Shown here piece after piece: positions 1-8,753 of a stretch of DNA of 64,000 nt. Each line of letters opens with the position of its first letter. Position 1 is the first letter of the stretch. The position numbers and the translations under genes were made by a program. This stretch comes from Siphonodentalium dalli (Eukaryota > Mollusca > Scaphopoda > Gadilida > Siphonodentaliidae), in the NCBI GenBank assembly GCA_032622095.1, contig CP136064.1, positions 190,081,794-190,145,793 of the forward strand. Reading direction: 5' to 3'. The notes below the pieces were generated by a model. The model worked only from the letters and a program-made list of their open reading frames with translations. It had not been told where the DNA came from and searched no databases.

Positions 1-387
1 CAAGGTCGGTCTCGGAATATTGTTAAATGGACACAACTCGTTTAAACCTCAAACAGTACGTATACCTAATATGGAAGTCGGAACAATGCAGGTCGATAAA
101 TACACGAAACACCGTTATACTCTAAAAATAGTCTTATCGAAATCACATTAATTTGACAGCTGTTTTCAATTATTTTTTCTCACAGATTGAGACAAACGCT
201 CTTTATGCGTACCGTATAAGGAATATATAAACACTGAACGCTCGATCTTTATTGTCTCGTGCTGATTAATTTTCCGAAAACAATATGACTTGAATAAGTC
301 ACGACATGATATGTATACATTTCATGTATTTCTCGACACATTTTGACCCCGAACCGGGCCTGACGAGGAGGGTATGTTCTTTGGCCT
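1..387. other. Partial C-to-A spacer of the preceding unit
   Basis: This is the last 387 bp of the 772-bp spacer between gene C of an upstream unit and gene A at 388. It contains a TATATAA string (224-230), an inverted repeat TGACTT-gaat-AAGTCA (286-301) and the palindrome ATGTATACAT (311-320). I see no gene in it. Confidence 0.9.
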
Positions 388-394
388 GGGGATG

Positions 395-405
395 TAGCTC
401 AGTGG
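395..405 (+). promoter_or_regulatory. Pol III A box (internal, TAGCTCAGTGG)
   Basis: Matches the type 2 Pol III A-box consensus TRGYNNARNGG and covers tRNA positions 8-19. TFIIIC is expected to bind here. The same string lies 7 nt inside every tRNA gene of the window except the CGC gene at 31532, where three bases are inserted. Confidence 0.93.
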
Positions 406-437
406 TAGAGCGTTCGCTTTGCATGTGAAAGGCCCCG

Positions 438-448
438 GGTTCGATCCC
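438..448 (+). promoter_or_regulatory. Pol III B box (internal, GGTTCGATCCC)
   Basis: Matches the B-box consensus GGTTCRANNCC over tRNA positions 52-62. All CGC genes have GGTTCAATCCC, which still fits. The two gene B copies at 32621 and 36829 have G at position 58 and break the consensus. Confidence 0.93.
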
Positions 449-458
449 CGGCATCTCC

Positions 459-469
459 AGCACAGTGCT
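459..469. other. Short inverted repeat at the 3' end of gene A (AGCAC-A-GTGCT)
   Basis: The discriminator base and the first ten 3' flanking bases form an 11-bp interrupted palindrome directly before the T-rich terminator. In RNA it could make a 4-bp stem with a 3-nt loop in the 3' trailer. It is present after every gene A, with one base changed in unit 21 (after 30924), and absent after genes B and C. Any role in trailer processing or termination is inference. Confidence 0.5.
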
Positions 470-699
470 TTCTTTTTATTTGTATGTATGAAGTTTTAAT
501 TGCACATGCCGCTGTTATGACTGACTGTCGTGATTTCATATACTGGAAAGTCACCATTTGTGAATCGAAACGTTCCGTCCTATATGCATAGCTATTAAAT
601 CACAACAAAGCAAATTTACCACTTCATCTGACTTCTCATCGAATAATAAATAGCTGTCTAATGTAGTCTCCAAACTTTGACGGACAAATTCTATCAGTT
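460..699. other. A-B spacer (240 bp), type copy
   Basis: AT-rich spacer holding the gene A terminator, then sequence without a recognisable gene. The minus-strand reading frame that crosses it runs through gene B antisense and is not a gene. The same spacer recurs in every three-gene unit. In single-gene units it ends after its first 122 bp or so, at the string CGTTCCG, where the 917-bp deletion begins. Confidence 0.85.
469..477 (+). terminator. Pol III terminator of gene A (TTTCTTTTT)
   Basis: The T5 run begins 14 nt after the tRNA 3' end, and Pol III stops at runs of four or more T. The same string follows almost every gene A at the same offset. In units 42 and 45 the run is cut to four T (TTTTAA). 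Confidence 0.85.
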
Positions 700-771
700 G
701 GGGATGTAGCTCAGTGGTAGAGCGTTCGCTTTGCATGTGAAAGGCCCCGGGTTCGATCCCCGGCATCTCCA
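700..771 (+). tRNA. tRNA-Ala-TGC: tRNA-Ala (TGC), gene B consensus, unit 1
   Basis: The 72 nt are identical to gene A, so A and B make the same mature tRNA. Only the flanks differ: the 5' flank ends CTATCAGTT and the 3' flank is AGAAATAC followed by TTTT. Because A and B are identical, flanking sequence is the only way to tell them apart, and it exposes the A/B fusion genes found later in the array. Confidence 0.98.
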
Positions 772-779
772 AGAAATAC

Positions 780-783
780 TTTT
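780..783 (+). terminator. Pol III terminator of gene B (TTTT)
   Basis: Minimal T4 run starting 9 nt after the tRNA 3' end. It recurs after every gene B and every A/B fused gene. Confidence 0.75.
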
Positions 784-904
784 GCACGAAAGTTAAAATT
801 CGATTATGACGGTTTTGGTGATATTAATGGATGTAAATAATAGAAACAGCTTTCCCCATCGTTTTTCCGCGTGAAATCACGAAAACGAAAAAATTACTTT
901 TCTG

Positions 905-930
905 TATGCTCCGATGATATGCTCCGATGC
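905..930. repeat. 13-bp direct repeat, two copies (TATGCTCCGATG)
   Basis: Two adjacent copies of TATGCTCCGATG plus one base, followed by a partial third copy (CTCCG). In units 19, 20, 29, 32, 36, 39, 40 and 47 the second copy has C changed to A (ATGATCCGATG), a useful lineage marker. Confidence 0.8.
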
Positions 931-1029
931 TCCGTGGTATTGTGTCCTTATATTGCAGTGTAATTTCTATCATTTTATATTGAGATTAACATACTTCTTT
1001 TTTTCGTGGGAAATCAAAGGATTTATTAT

Positions 1030-1039
1030 TTGTCGACAA
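1030..1039. other. Perfect 10-bp palindrome TTGTCGACAA upstream of gene C
   Basis: Centred on GTCGAC and ending 27 bp before the tRNA start. It is kept in every gene C copy. All spacer sequence is homogenised here, so its conservation alone does not show function. Confidence 0.6.
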
Positions 1040-1066
1040 TAATATGGCCTTGCAATTTTACGGGCC

Positions 1067-1138
1067 GGGGATGTAGCTCAGTGGTAGAGCGTTCGCTTCG
1101 CATGTGAAAGGCCCCGGGTTCAATCCCCGGCATCTCCA
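1067..1138 (+). tRNA. tRNA-Ala-CGC: tRNA-Ala (CGC), gene C consensus, unit 1
   Basis: This 72-nt alanine tRNA gene has anticodon CGC, which reads GCG codons only. It differs from genes A and B at two positions: T34 to C (the wobble base of the anticodon) and G57 to A in the T loop, giving TTCAATC. Both are acceptable: A57 is a normal purine and still fits the B box. The G3:T70 pair, A73 and all stems are intact. Its close match to A/B suggests it arose from a TGC copy by anticodon change. The 3' flank AGGAAGGCGAA leads to a T4 run at 1150-1153. Confidence 0.98.
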
Positions 1139-1149
1139 AGGAAGGCGAA

Positions 1150-1153
1150 TTTT
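1150..1153 (+). terminator. Pol III terminator of gene C (TTTT)
   Basis: T4 run starting 12 nt after the tRNA 3' end, kept after every gene C. Confidence 0.75.
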
Positions 1154-1421
1154 GTTACAATATCTTGCACTATATTTCATCAATGGCGGGTTTTGGTAAA
1201 TTTTTACCCCATTCAATCTCATACAAAATTTATAGCACTCGATCTATTTTATCAGAGGCTGCTTTTTGGTAATGTATTGCACTATTAAAATCTCGCACAA
1301 AATCCCATGTGTACATTGTCCTGTATTTTTTATAATTTGTTTTATATATCAGTTCGTTTCATCCCATATTTTAGTTGCGGGAGGTAGCGTCTGTTTCACA
1401 GCATCACCCATAGAGACAAGT

Positions 1422-1429
1422 TGACGTCA
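1422..1429. promoter_or_regulatory. CRE-like palindrome TGACGTCA
   Basis: Exact 8-bp CREB/ATF consensus, once per unit in the C-A spacer, about 480 bp upstream of the next gene A. It is retained in all C-A spacers I checked, including those with the 70-bp deletion, but lost in single-gene units. Whether it is bound is unknown; a single 8-mer can arise by chance and be spread by homogenisation. Confidence 0.35.
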
Positions 1430-1746
1430 CAGACATGATGCACCATTCGTTCGCAATATGGACACCCAATAATTTAGTTGGTTGTTTGATTACGACATGT
1501 TCAAGATCGAAAATTGGGATCGTCAAGGTCGGTCTCGGAATATTGTTAAATGGACACAACTCGTTTAAACCTCAAACAGTACGTATACCTAATATGGAAG
1601 TCGGAACAATGCAGGTCGATAAATACACGAAACACCGTTATACTCTAAAAATAGTCTTATCGAAATCACATTAATTTGACAGCTGTTTTCAATTATTTTT
1701 TCTCACAGATTGAGACAAACGCTCTTTATGCGTACCGTATAAGGAA

Positions 1747-1754
1747 TATATAAA
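1747..1754 (+). promoter_or_regulatory. TATA-like string TATATAAA in the C-A spacer
   Basis: Lies about 160 bp upstream of gene A, too far to be a normal upstream TATA for the tRNA. It could mark an unrelated Pol II start, or be simple AT-rich sequence. Weak support. Confidence 0.2.
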
Positions 1755-1808
1755 CACTGAACGCTCGATCTTTATTGTCTCGTGCTGATTAATTTTCCGA
1801 AAACAATA

Positions 1809-1824
1809 TGACTTGAATAAGTCA
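1809..1824. other. Inverted repeat TGACTT-gaat-AAGTCA upstream of gene A
   Basis: Perfect 6-bp arms around a 4-nt loop, about 90 bp upstream of gene A and followed within 20 bp by the palindrome ATGTATACAT. It recurs in front of every gene A I checked. Confidence 0.5.
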
Positions 1825-1910
1825 CGACATGATATGTATACATTTCATGTATTTCTCGACACATTTTGACCCTGAACCGGGCCTGACGAGGAGGGTATGT
1901 TCTTTGGCCT

Positions 1911-1982
1911 GGGGATGTAGCTCAGTGGTAGAGCGTTCGCTTTGCATGTGAAAGGCCCCGGGTTCGATCCCCGGCATCTCCA
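1911..1982 (+). tRNA. tRNA-Ala-TGC: tRNA-Ala (TGC), gene A, unit 2
   Basis: Consensus body. The upstream flank has CCCTGAACC in place of CCCCGAACC, shared with units 4, 12 and 13. Confidence 0.97.
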
Positions 1983-2222
1983 GCACAGTGCTTTCTTTTT
2001 ATTTGTATGTATGAAGTTTTAATTGCACATGCTGCTGTTATGACTGACTGTCGTGATTTCATATACTGGAAAGTCACCATTTGTGAATCGAAACGTTCCG
2101 TCCTATATGCATAGCTATTAAATCACAACAAAGCAAATTTACCACTTCATCTGACTTCTCATCGAATAATAAATAGCTGTCTAATGTAGTCTCCAAACTT
2201 TGACGGACAAATTCTATCAGTT

Positions 2223-2294
2223 GGGGATGTAGCTCAGTGGTAGAGCGTTCGCTTTGCATGTGAAAGGCCCCGGGTTCGATCCCCGGCATCTCCA
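2223..2294 (+). tRNA. tRNA-Ala-TGC: tRNA-Ala (TGC), gene B, unit 2
   Basis: Consensus body. Confidence 0.97.
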
Positions 2295-2589
2295 AGAAAT
2301 ACTTTTGCACGAAAGTTAAAATTCGATTATGACGGTTTTGGTGATATTAATGGATGTAAATAATAGAAACAGCTTTCCCCATCGTTTTTCCGCGTGAAAT
2401 CACGAAAACGAAAAAATAACTTTTCTGTATGCTCCGATGATATGCTCCGATGCTCCGTGGTATTGTGTCCTTATATTGCAGTGTAATTTCTATCATTTTA
2501 TATTGAGATTAACATACTTCTTTTTTTCGTGGGAAATCAAAGGATTTATTATTTGTCGACAATAATATGGCCTTGCAATTTTACGGGCC

Positions 2590-2661
2590 GGGGATGTAGC
2601 TCAGTGGTAGAGCGTTCGCTTCGCATGTGAAAGGCCCCGGGTTCAATCCCCGGCATCTCCA
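2590..2661 (+). tRNA. tRNA-Ala-CGC: tRNA-Ala (CGC), gene C, unit 2
   Basis: Consensus body. Confidence 0.97.
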
Positions 2662-3433
2662 AGGAAGGCGAATTTTGTTACAATATCTTGCACTATATTT
2701 CATCAATGGCGGGTTTTGGTAAATTTTTACCCCATTCAATCTCATACAAAATTTATAGCACTCGATCTATTTTATCAGAGGCTGCTTTTTGGTAATGTTT
2801 TGCACTATTAAAATCTCGCACAAAATCCCATGTGTACATTGTCCTGTATTTTTTATAATTTGTTTCATATATCAGTTCGTTTCATCCCATATTTTAGTTG
2901 CGGGAGGTAGCGTCTGTTTCACAGCATCACCCATAGAGACAAGTTGACGTCACAGACATGATGCACCATTCGTTCGCAATATGGACACCCAATAATTTAG
3001 TTGGTTGTTTGATTACCACATGTTCAAGATCGAAAATTGGGATCGTCAAGGTCGGTCTCGGAATATTGTTAAATGGACACAACTCGTTTAAACCTCAAAC
3101 AGTACGTATACCTAATATGGAAGTCGGAACAATGCAGGTCGATAAATACACGAAACACCGTTATACTCTAAAAATAGTCTTATCGAAATCACATTAATTT
3201 GACAGCTGTTTTCAATTATTTTTTCTCACAGATTGAGACAAACGCTCTTTATGCGTACCGTATAAGGAATATATAAACACTGAACGCTCGATCTTTATTG
3301 TCTCGTGCTGATTAATTTTCCGAAAACAATATGACTTGAATAAGTCACGACATAATATGTATACATTTCATGTATTTCTCGACACATTTTGACCCCGAAC
3401 CGGGCCTGACGAGGAGGGTATGTTCTTTGGCCT

Positions 3434-3505
3434 GGGGATGTAGCTCAGTGGTAGAGCGTTCGCTTTGCATGTGAAAGGCACCGGGTTCGATCCCCGGCAT
3501 CTCCA
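3434..3505 (+). tRNA. tRNA-Ala-TGC: tRNA-Ala (TGC), gene A variant C48A, unit 3
   Basis: One base differs from consensus: the variable loop is AGGCA, so position 48 is A. In canonical tRNAs G15 and C48 form the Levitt pair that joins the D and variable loops, so G15-A48 should weaken the tertiary fold. Promoter boxes are intact and it may still be transcribed. Single copy in the window. Confidence 0.9.
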
Positions 3506-3745
3506 GCACAGTGCTTTCTTTTTATTTGTATGTATGAAGTTTTAATTGCACATGCCGCTGTTATGACTGACTGTCGTGATTTCATATACTGGAAAGTCAC
3601 CATTTGTGAATCGAAACGTTCCGTCCTATATGCATAGCTATTAAATCACAACAAAGCAAATTTACCACTTCATCTGACATCTCATCGAATAATAAATAGC
3701 TGTCTAATGTAGTCTCCAAACTTTGACGGACAAATTCTATCAGTT

Positions 3746-3817
3746 GGGGATGTAGCTCAGTGGTAGAGCGTTCGCTTTGCATGTGAAAGGCCCCGGGTTC
3801 GATCCCCGGCATCTCCA
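3746..3817 (+). tRNA. tRNA-Ala-TGC: tRNA-Ala (TGC), gene B, unit 3
   Basis: Consensus body. Confidence 0.97.
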
Positions 3818-4112
3818 AGAAATACTTTTGCACGAAAGTTAAAATTCGATTATGACGGTTTTGGTGATATTAATGGATGTAAATAATAGAAACAGCTTTC
3901 CCCATCGTTTTTCCGCGTGAAATCACGAAAACGAAAAAATTACTTTTCTGTATGCTCCGATGATATGCTCCGATGCTCCGTGGTATTGTGTCCTTATATT
4001 GCAGTGTAATTTCTATCATTTTATATTGAGATTAACATACTTCTTTTTTTCGTGGGAAATCAAAGGATTTATTATTTGTCGACAATAATATGGCCTTGCA
4101 ATTTTACGGGCC

Positions 4113-4184
4113 GGGGATGTAGCTCAGTGGTAGAGCGTTCGCTTCGCATGTGAAAGGCCCCGGGTTCAATCCCCGGCATCTCCA
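4113..4184 (+). tRNA. tRNA-Ala-CGC: tRNA-Ala (CGC), gene C, unit 3
   Basis: Consensus body. Confidence 0.97.
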
Positions 4185-4956
4185 AGGAAGGCGAATTTTG
4201 TTACAATATCTTGCACTATATTTCATCAATGGCGGGTTTTGGTAAATTTTTACCCCATTCAATCTCATACAAAATTTATAGCACTCGATCTATTTTATCA
4301 GAGGCTGCTTTTTGGTAATGTATTGCACTATTCAAATCTCGCACAAAATCCCATGTGTACATTGTCCTGTATTTTTTATAATTTGTTTTATATATCAGTT
4401 CGTTTCATCCCATATTTTAGTTGCGGGAGGTAGCGTCTGTTTCACAGCATCACCCATAGAGACAAGTTGACGTCACAGACATGATGCACCATTCGTTCGC
4501 AATATGGACACCCAATAATTTAGTTGGTTGTTTGATTACGACATGTTCAAGATCGAAAATTGGGATCGTCAAGGTCGGTCTCGGAATATTGTTAAATGGA
4601 CACAACTCGTTTAAACCTCAAACAGTACGTATACCTAATATGGAAGTCGGAACAATGCAGGTCGATAAATACACGAAACACCGTTATACTCTAAAAATAG
4701 TCTTATCGAAATCACATTAATTTGACAGCTGTTTTCAATTATTTTTTCTCACAGATTGAGACAAACGCTCTTTATGCGTACCGTATAAGGAATATATAAA
4801 CACTGAACGCTCGATCTTTATTGTCTCGTGCTGATTAATTTTCCGAAAACAATATGACTTGAATAAGTCACGACATGATATGTATACATTTCATGTATTT
4901 CTCGACACATTTTGACCCTGAACCGGGCCTGACGAGGAGGGTATGTTCTTTGGCCT

Positions 4957-5028
4957 GGGGATGTAGCTCAGTGGTAGAGCGTTCGCTTTGCATGTGAAAG
5001 GCCCCGGGTTCGATCCCCGGCATCTCCA
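4957..5028 (+). tRNA. tRNA-Ala-TGC: tRNA-Ala (TGC), gene A, unit 4
   Basis: Consensus body; flank markers (CCCTGAACC, GCTGCTG) match unit 2. Confidence 0.97.
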
Positions 5029-5268
5029 GCACAGTGCTTTCTTTTTATTTGTATGTATGAAGTTTTAATTGCACATGCTGCTGTTATGACTGACTGTCGT
5101 GATTTCATATACTGGAAAGTCACCATTTGTGAATCGAAACGTTCCGTCCTATATGCATAGCTATTAAATCACAACAAAGCAAATTTACCACTTCATCTGA
5201 CTTCTCATCGAATAATAAATAGCTGTCTAATGTAGTCTCCAAACTTTGACGGACAAATTCTATCAGTT

Positions 5269-5340
5269 GGGGATGTAGCTCAGTGGTAGAGCGTTCGCTT
5301 TGCATGTGAAAGGCCCCGGGTTCGATCCCCGGCATCTCCA
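5269..5340 (+). tRNA. tRNA-Ala-TGC: tRNA-Ala (TGC), gene B, unit 4
   Basis: Consensus body. Confidence 0.97.
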
Positions 5341-5635
5341 AGAAATACTTTTGCACGAAAGTTAAAATTCGATTATGACGGTTTTGGTGATATTAATGGA
5401 TGTAAATAATAGAAACAGCTTTCCCCATCGTTTTTCCGCGTGAAATCACGAAAACGAAAAAATAACTTTTCTGTATGCTCCGATGATATGCTCCGATGCT
5501 CCGTGGTATTGTGTCCTTATATTGCAGTGTAATTTCTATCATTTTATATTGAGATTAACATACTTCTTTTTTTCGTGGGAAATCAAAGGATTTATTATTT
5601 GTCGACAATAATATGGCCTTGCAATTTTACGGGCC

Positions 5636-5707
5636 GGGGATGTAGCTCAGTGGTAGAGCGTTCGCTTCGCATGTGAAAGGCCCCGGGTTCAATCCCCGGC
5701 ATCTCCA
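5636..5707 (+). tRNA. tRNA-Ala-CGC: tRNA-Ala (CGC), gene C, unit 4
   Basis: Consensus body. Confidence 0.97.
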
Positions 5708-6479
5708 AGGAAGGCGAATTTTGTTACAATATCTTGCACTATATTTCATCAATGGCGGGTTTTGGTAAATTTTTACCCCATTCAATCTCATACAAAATTT
5801 ATAGCACTCGATCTATTTTATCAGAGGCTGCTTTTTGGTAATGTTTTGCACTATTAAAATCTCGCACAAAATCCCATGTGTACATTGTCCTGTATTTTTT
5901 ATAATTTGTTTCATATATCAGTTCGTTTCATCCCATATTTTAGTTGCGGGAGGTAGCGTCTGTTTCACAGCATCACCCATAGAGACAAGTTGACGTCACA
6001 GACATGATGCACCATTCGTTCGCAATATGGACACCCAATAATTTAGTTGGTTGTTTGATTACGACATGTTCAAGATCGAAAATTGGGATCGTCAAGGTCG
6101 GTCTCGGAATATTGTTAAATGGACACAACTCGTTTAAACCTCAAACAGTACGTATACCTAATATGGAAGTCGGAACAATGCAGGTCGATAAATACACGAA
6201 ACACCGTTATACTCTAAAAATAGTCTTATCGAAATCACATTAATTTGACAGCTGTTTTCAATTATTTTTTCTCACAGATTGAGACAAACGCTCTTTATGC
6301 GTACCGTATAAGGAATATATAAACACTGAACGCTCGATCTTTATTGTCTCGTGCTGATTAATTTTCCGAAAACAATATGACTTGAATAAGTCACGACATA
6401 ATATGTATACATTTCATGTATTTCTCGACACATTTTGACCCCGAACCGGGCCTGACGAGGAGGGTATGTTCTTTGGCCT

Positions 6480-6551
6480 GGGGATGTAGCTCAGTGGTAG
6501 AGCGTTCGCTTTGCATGTGAAAGGCCCCGGGTTCGATCCCCGGCATCTCCA
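6480..6551 (+). tRNA. tRNA-Ala-TGC: tRNA-Ala (TGC), gene A, unit 5
   Basis: Consensus body; the upstream CATAATATG marker is shared with units 3 and 7. Confidence 0.97.
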
Positions 6552-6791
6552 GCACAGTGCTTTCTTTTTATTTGTATGTATGAAGTTTTAATTGCACATG
6601 CCGCTGTTATGACTGACTGTCGTGATTTCATATACTGGAAAGTCACCATTTGTGAATCGAAACGTTCCGTCCTATATGCATAGCTATTAAATCACAACAA
6701 AGCAAATTTACCACTTCATCTGACTTCTCATCGAATAATAAATAGCTGTCTAATGTAGTCTCCAAACTTTGACGGACAAATTCTATCAGTT

Positions 6792-6863
6792 GGGGATGTA
6801 GCTCAGTGGTAGAGCGTTCGCTTTGCATGTGAAAGGCCCCGGGTTCGATCCCCGGCATCTCCA
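6792..6863 (+). tRNA. tRNA-Ala-TGC: tRNA-Ala (TGC), gene B, unit 5
   Basis: Consensus body; the 3' flank is ATAAATAC instead of AGAAATAC, shared only with unit 7. Confidence 0.97.
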
Positions 6864-7158
6864 ATAAATACTTTTGCACGAAAGTTAAAATTCGATTATG
6901 ACGGTTTTGGTGATATTAATGGATGTAAATAATAGAAACAGCTTTCCCCATCGTTTTTCCGCGTGAAATCACGAAAACGAAAAAATTACTTTTCTGTATG
7001 CTCCGATGATATGCTCCGATGCTCCGTGGTATTGTGTCCTTATATTGCAGTGTAATTTCTATCATTTTATATTGAGATTAACATACTTCTTTTTTTCGTG
7101 GGAAATCAAAGGATTTATTATTTGTCGACAATAATATGGCCTTGCAATTTTACGGGCC

Positions 7159-7230
7159 GGGGATGTAGCTCAGTGGTAGAGCGTTCGCTTCGCATGTGAA
7201 AGGCCCCGGGTTCAATCCCCGGCATCTCCA
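7159..7230 (+). tRNA. tRNA-Ala-CGC: tRNA-Ala (CGC), gene C, unit 5
   Basis: Consensus body. Confidence 0.97.
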
Positions 7231-8002
7231 AGGAAGGCGAATTTTGTTACAATATCTTGCACTATATTTCATCAATGGCGGGTTTTGGTAAATTTTTACC
7301 CCATTCAATCTCATACAAAATTTATAGCACTCGATCTATTTTATCAGAGGCTGCTTTTTGGTAATGTTTTGCACTATTCAAATCTCGCACAAAATCCCAT
7401 GTGTACATTGTCCTGTATTTTTTATAATTTGTTTTATATATCAGTTCGTTTCATCCCATATTTTAGTTGCGGGAGGTAGCGTCTGTTTCACGGCATCACC
7501 CATAGAGACAAGTTGACGTCACAGACATGATGCACCATTCGTTCGCAATATGGACACCCAATAATTTAGTTGGTTGTTTGATTACGACATGTTCAAGATC
7601 GAAAATTGGGATCGTCAAGGTCGGTCTCGGAATATTGTTAAATGGACACAACTCGTTTAAACCTCAAACAGTACGTATACCTAATATGGAAGTCGGAACA
7701 ATGCAGGTCGATAAATACACGAAACACCGTTATACTCTAAAAATAGTCTTATCGAAATCACATTAATTTGACAGCTGTTTTCAATTATTTTTTCTCACAG
7801 ATTGAGACAAACGCTCTTTATGCGTACCGTATAAGGAATATATAAACACTGAACGCTCGATCTTTATTGTCTCGTGCTGATTAATTTTCCGAAAACAATA
7901 TGACTTGAATAAGTCACGACATGATATGTATACATTTCATGTATTTCTCGACACATTTTGACCCCGAACCGGGCCTGACGAGGAGGGTATGTTCTTTGGC
8001 CT

Positions 8003-8074
8003 GGGGATGTAGCTCAGTGGTAGAGCGTTCGCTTTGCATGTGAAAGGCCCCGGGTTCGATCCCCGGCATCTCCA
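8003..8074 (+). tRNA. tRNA-Ala-TGC: tRNA-Ala (TGC), gene A, unit 6
   Basis: Consensus body. Confidence 0.97.
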
Positions 8075-8314
8075 GCACAGTGCTTTCTTTTTATTTGTAT
8101 GTATGAAGTTTTAATTGCACATGCCGCTGTTATGACTGACTGTCGTGATTTCATATACTGGAAAGTCACCATTTGTGAATCGAAACGTTCCGTCCTATAT
8201 GCATAGCTATTAAATCACAACAAAGCAAATTTACCACTTCATCTGACTTCTCATCGAATAATAAATAGCTGTCTAATGTAGTCTCCAAACTTTGACGGAC
8301 AAATTCTATCAGTT

Positions 8315-8386
8315 GGGGATGTAGCTCAGTGGTAGAGCGTTCGCTTTGCATGTGAAAGGCCCCGGGTTCGATCCCCGGCATCTCCA
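8315..8386 (+). tRNA. tRNA-Ala-TGC: tRNA-Ala (TGC), gene B, unit 6
   Basis: Consensus body. Confidence 0.97.
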
Positions 8387-8681
8387 AGAAATACTTTTGC
8401 ACGAAAGTTAAAATTCGATTATGACGGTTTTGGTGATATTAATGGATGTAAATAATAGAAACAGCTTTCCCCATCGTTTTTCCGCGTGAAATCACGAAAA
8501 CGAAAAAATTACTTTTCTGTATGCTCCGATGATATGCTCCGATGCTCCGTGGTATTGTGTCCTTATATTGCAGTGTAATTTCTATCATTTTATATTGAGA
8601 TTAACATACTTCTTTTTTTCGTGGGAAATCAAAGGATTTATTATTTGTCGACAATAATATGGCCTTGCAATTTTACGGGCC

Positions 8682-8753
8682 GGGGATGTAGCTCAGTGGT
8701 AGAGCGTTCGCTTCGCATGTGAAAGGCCCCGGGTTCAATCCCCGGCATCTCCA
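8682..8753 (+). tRNA. tRNA-Ala-CGC: tRNA-Ala (CGC), gene C, unit 6
   Basis: Consensus body. Confidence 0.97.

Larger units (their letters stand above)
388..459 (+). tRNA. tRNA-Ala-TGC: tRNA-Ala (TGC), gene A consensus, unit 1
   Basis: This gene encodes cytosolic alanine tRNA with anticodon UGC, which reads GCA and, by wobble, GCG codons. The 72 nt fold as a full cloverleaf. The acceptor stem is GGGGATG/CATCTCC with G3:T70, the main identity element for alanyl-tRNA synthetase. The D stem is GCTC/GAGC, with loop AGTGGTA. The anticodon stem is TTCGC/GTGAA (one G30:T40 wobble), with loop TTTGCAT. The variable loop is AGGCC, the T stem CCGGG/CCCGG with loop TTCGATC, and A73 is the discriminator. 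CCA is not encoded, as expected for a eukaryotic nuclear gene. The A box lies at 395-405 and the B box at 438-448. The 3' flank starts GCACAGTGC and reaches a T5 run at 473-477. Confidence 0.98.
772..1066. other. B-C spacer (295 bp), type copy
   Basis: No gene seen. It contains an inverted repeat CGTGA-aa-TCACG (870-881), a 13-bp direct repeat TATGCTCCGATG(a/c) in two adjacent copies (905-930), a T7 run, and the 10-bp palindrome TTGTCGACAA (1030-1039), which ends 27 bp before gene C. Recurs in each unit that keeps gene C. Confidence 0.85.
1139..1910. other. C-A spacer (772 bp), type copy; no gene seen
   Basis: The longest gene-free stretch of each unit, AT-rich. It holds the gene C terminator (1150-1153), a TGACGTCA site (1422-1429), a TATATAAA string (1747-1754), the inverted repeat TGACTT-gaat-AAGTCA (1809-1824) and ATGTATACAT (about 1834-1843). 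A 79-codon frame at 1435-1674 repeats in each unit, but I do not accept it as a gene (see rejected items). Later units carry a 70-bp deletion and/or a 10-bp insertion in this spacer. Confidence 0.85.

Noticed and set aside
551-787. 78-codon frame on - strand repeated in most units
   Set aside because: Its MPGIEPGAFHMQSERSTTEL part is the antisense translation of tRNA gene B, a well-known source of false protein predictions; the rest is spacer.
1435-1674. 79-codon frame on + strand in the C-A spacer, repeated in nearly every unit
   Set aside because: No recognisable domain. Its repetition only reflects the tandem array. Changes seen among copies include three amino-acid-altering (V to D, P to H, Y to F) and two silent ones, so there is no sign of protein constraint. 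The frame is also cut in single-gene units.
388-1910. tRNA-derived SINE family
   Set aside because: Genes keep complete cloverleafs with two anticodons. There are no poly-A or simple-repeat tails and no target-site duplications, and copies are strictly tandem rather than dispersed.
4239-4433. 64-codon + strand frame in the C-A spacer
   Set aside because: It needs a TTG start, is closed by a stop in units with ATTAAAATC, and is AT-rich spacer with no domain.
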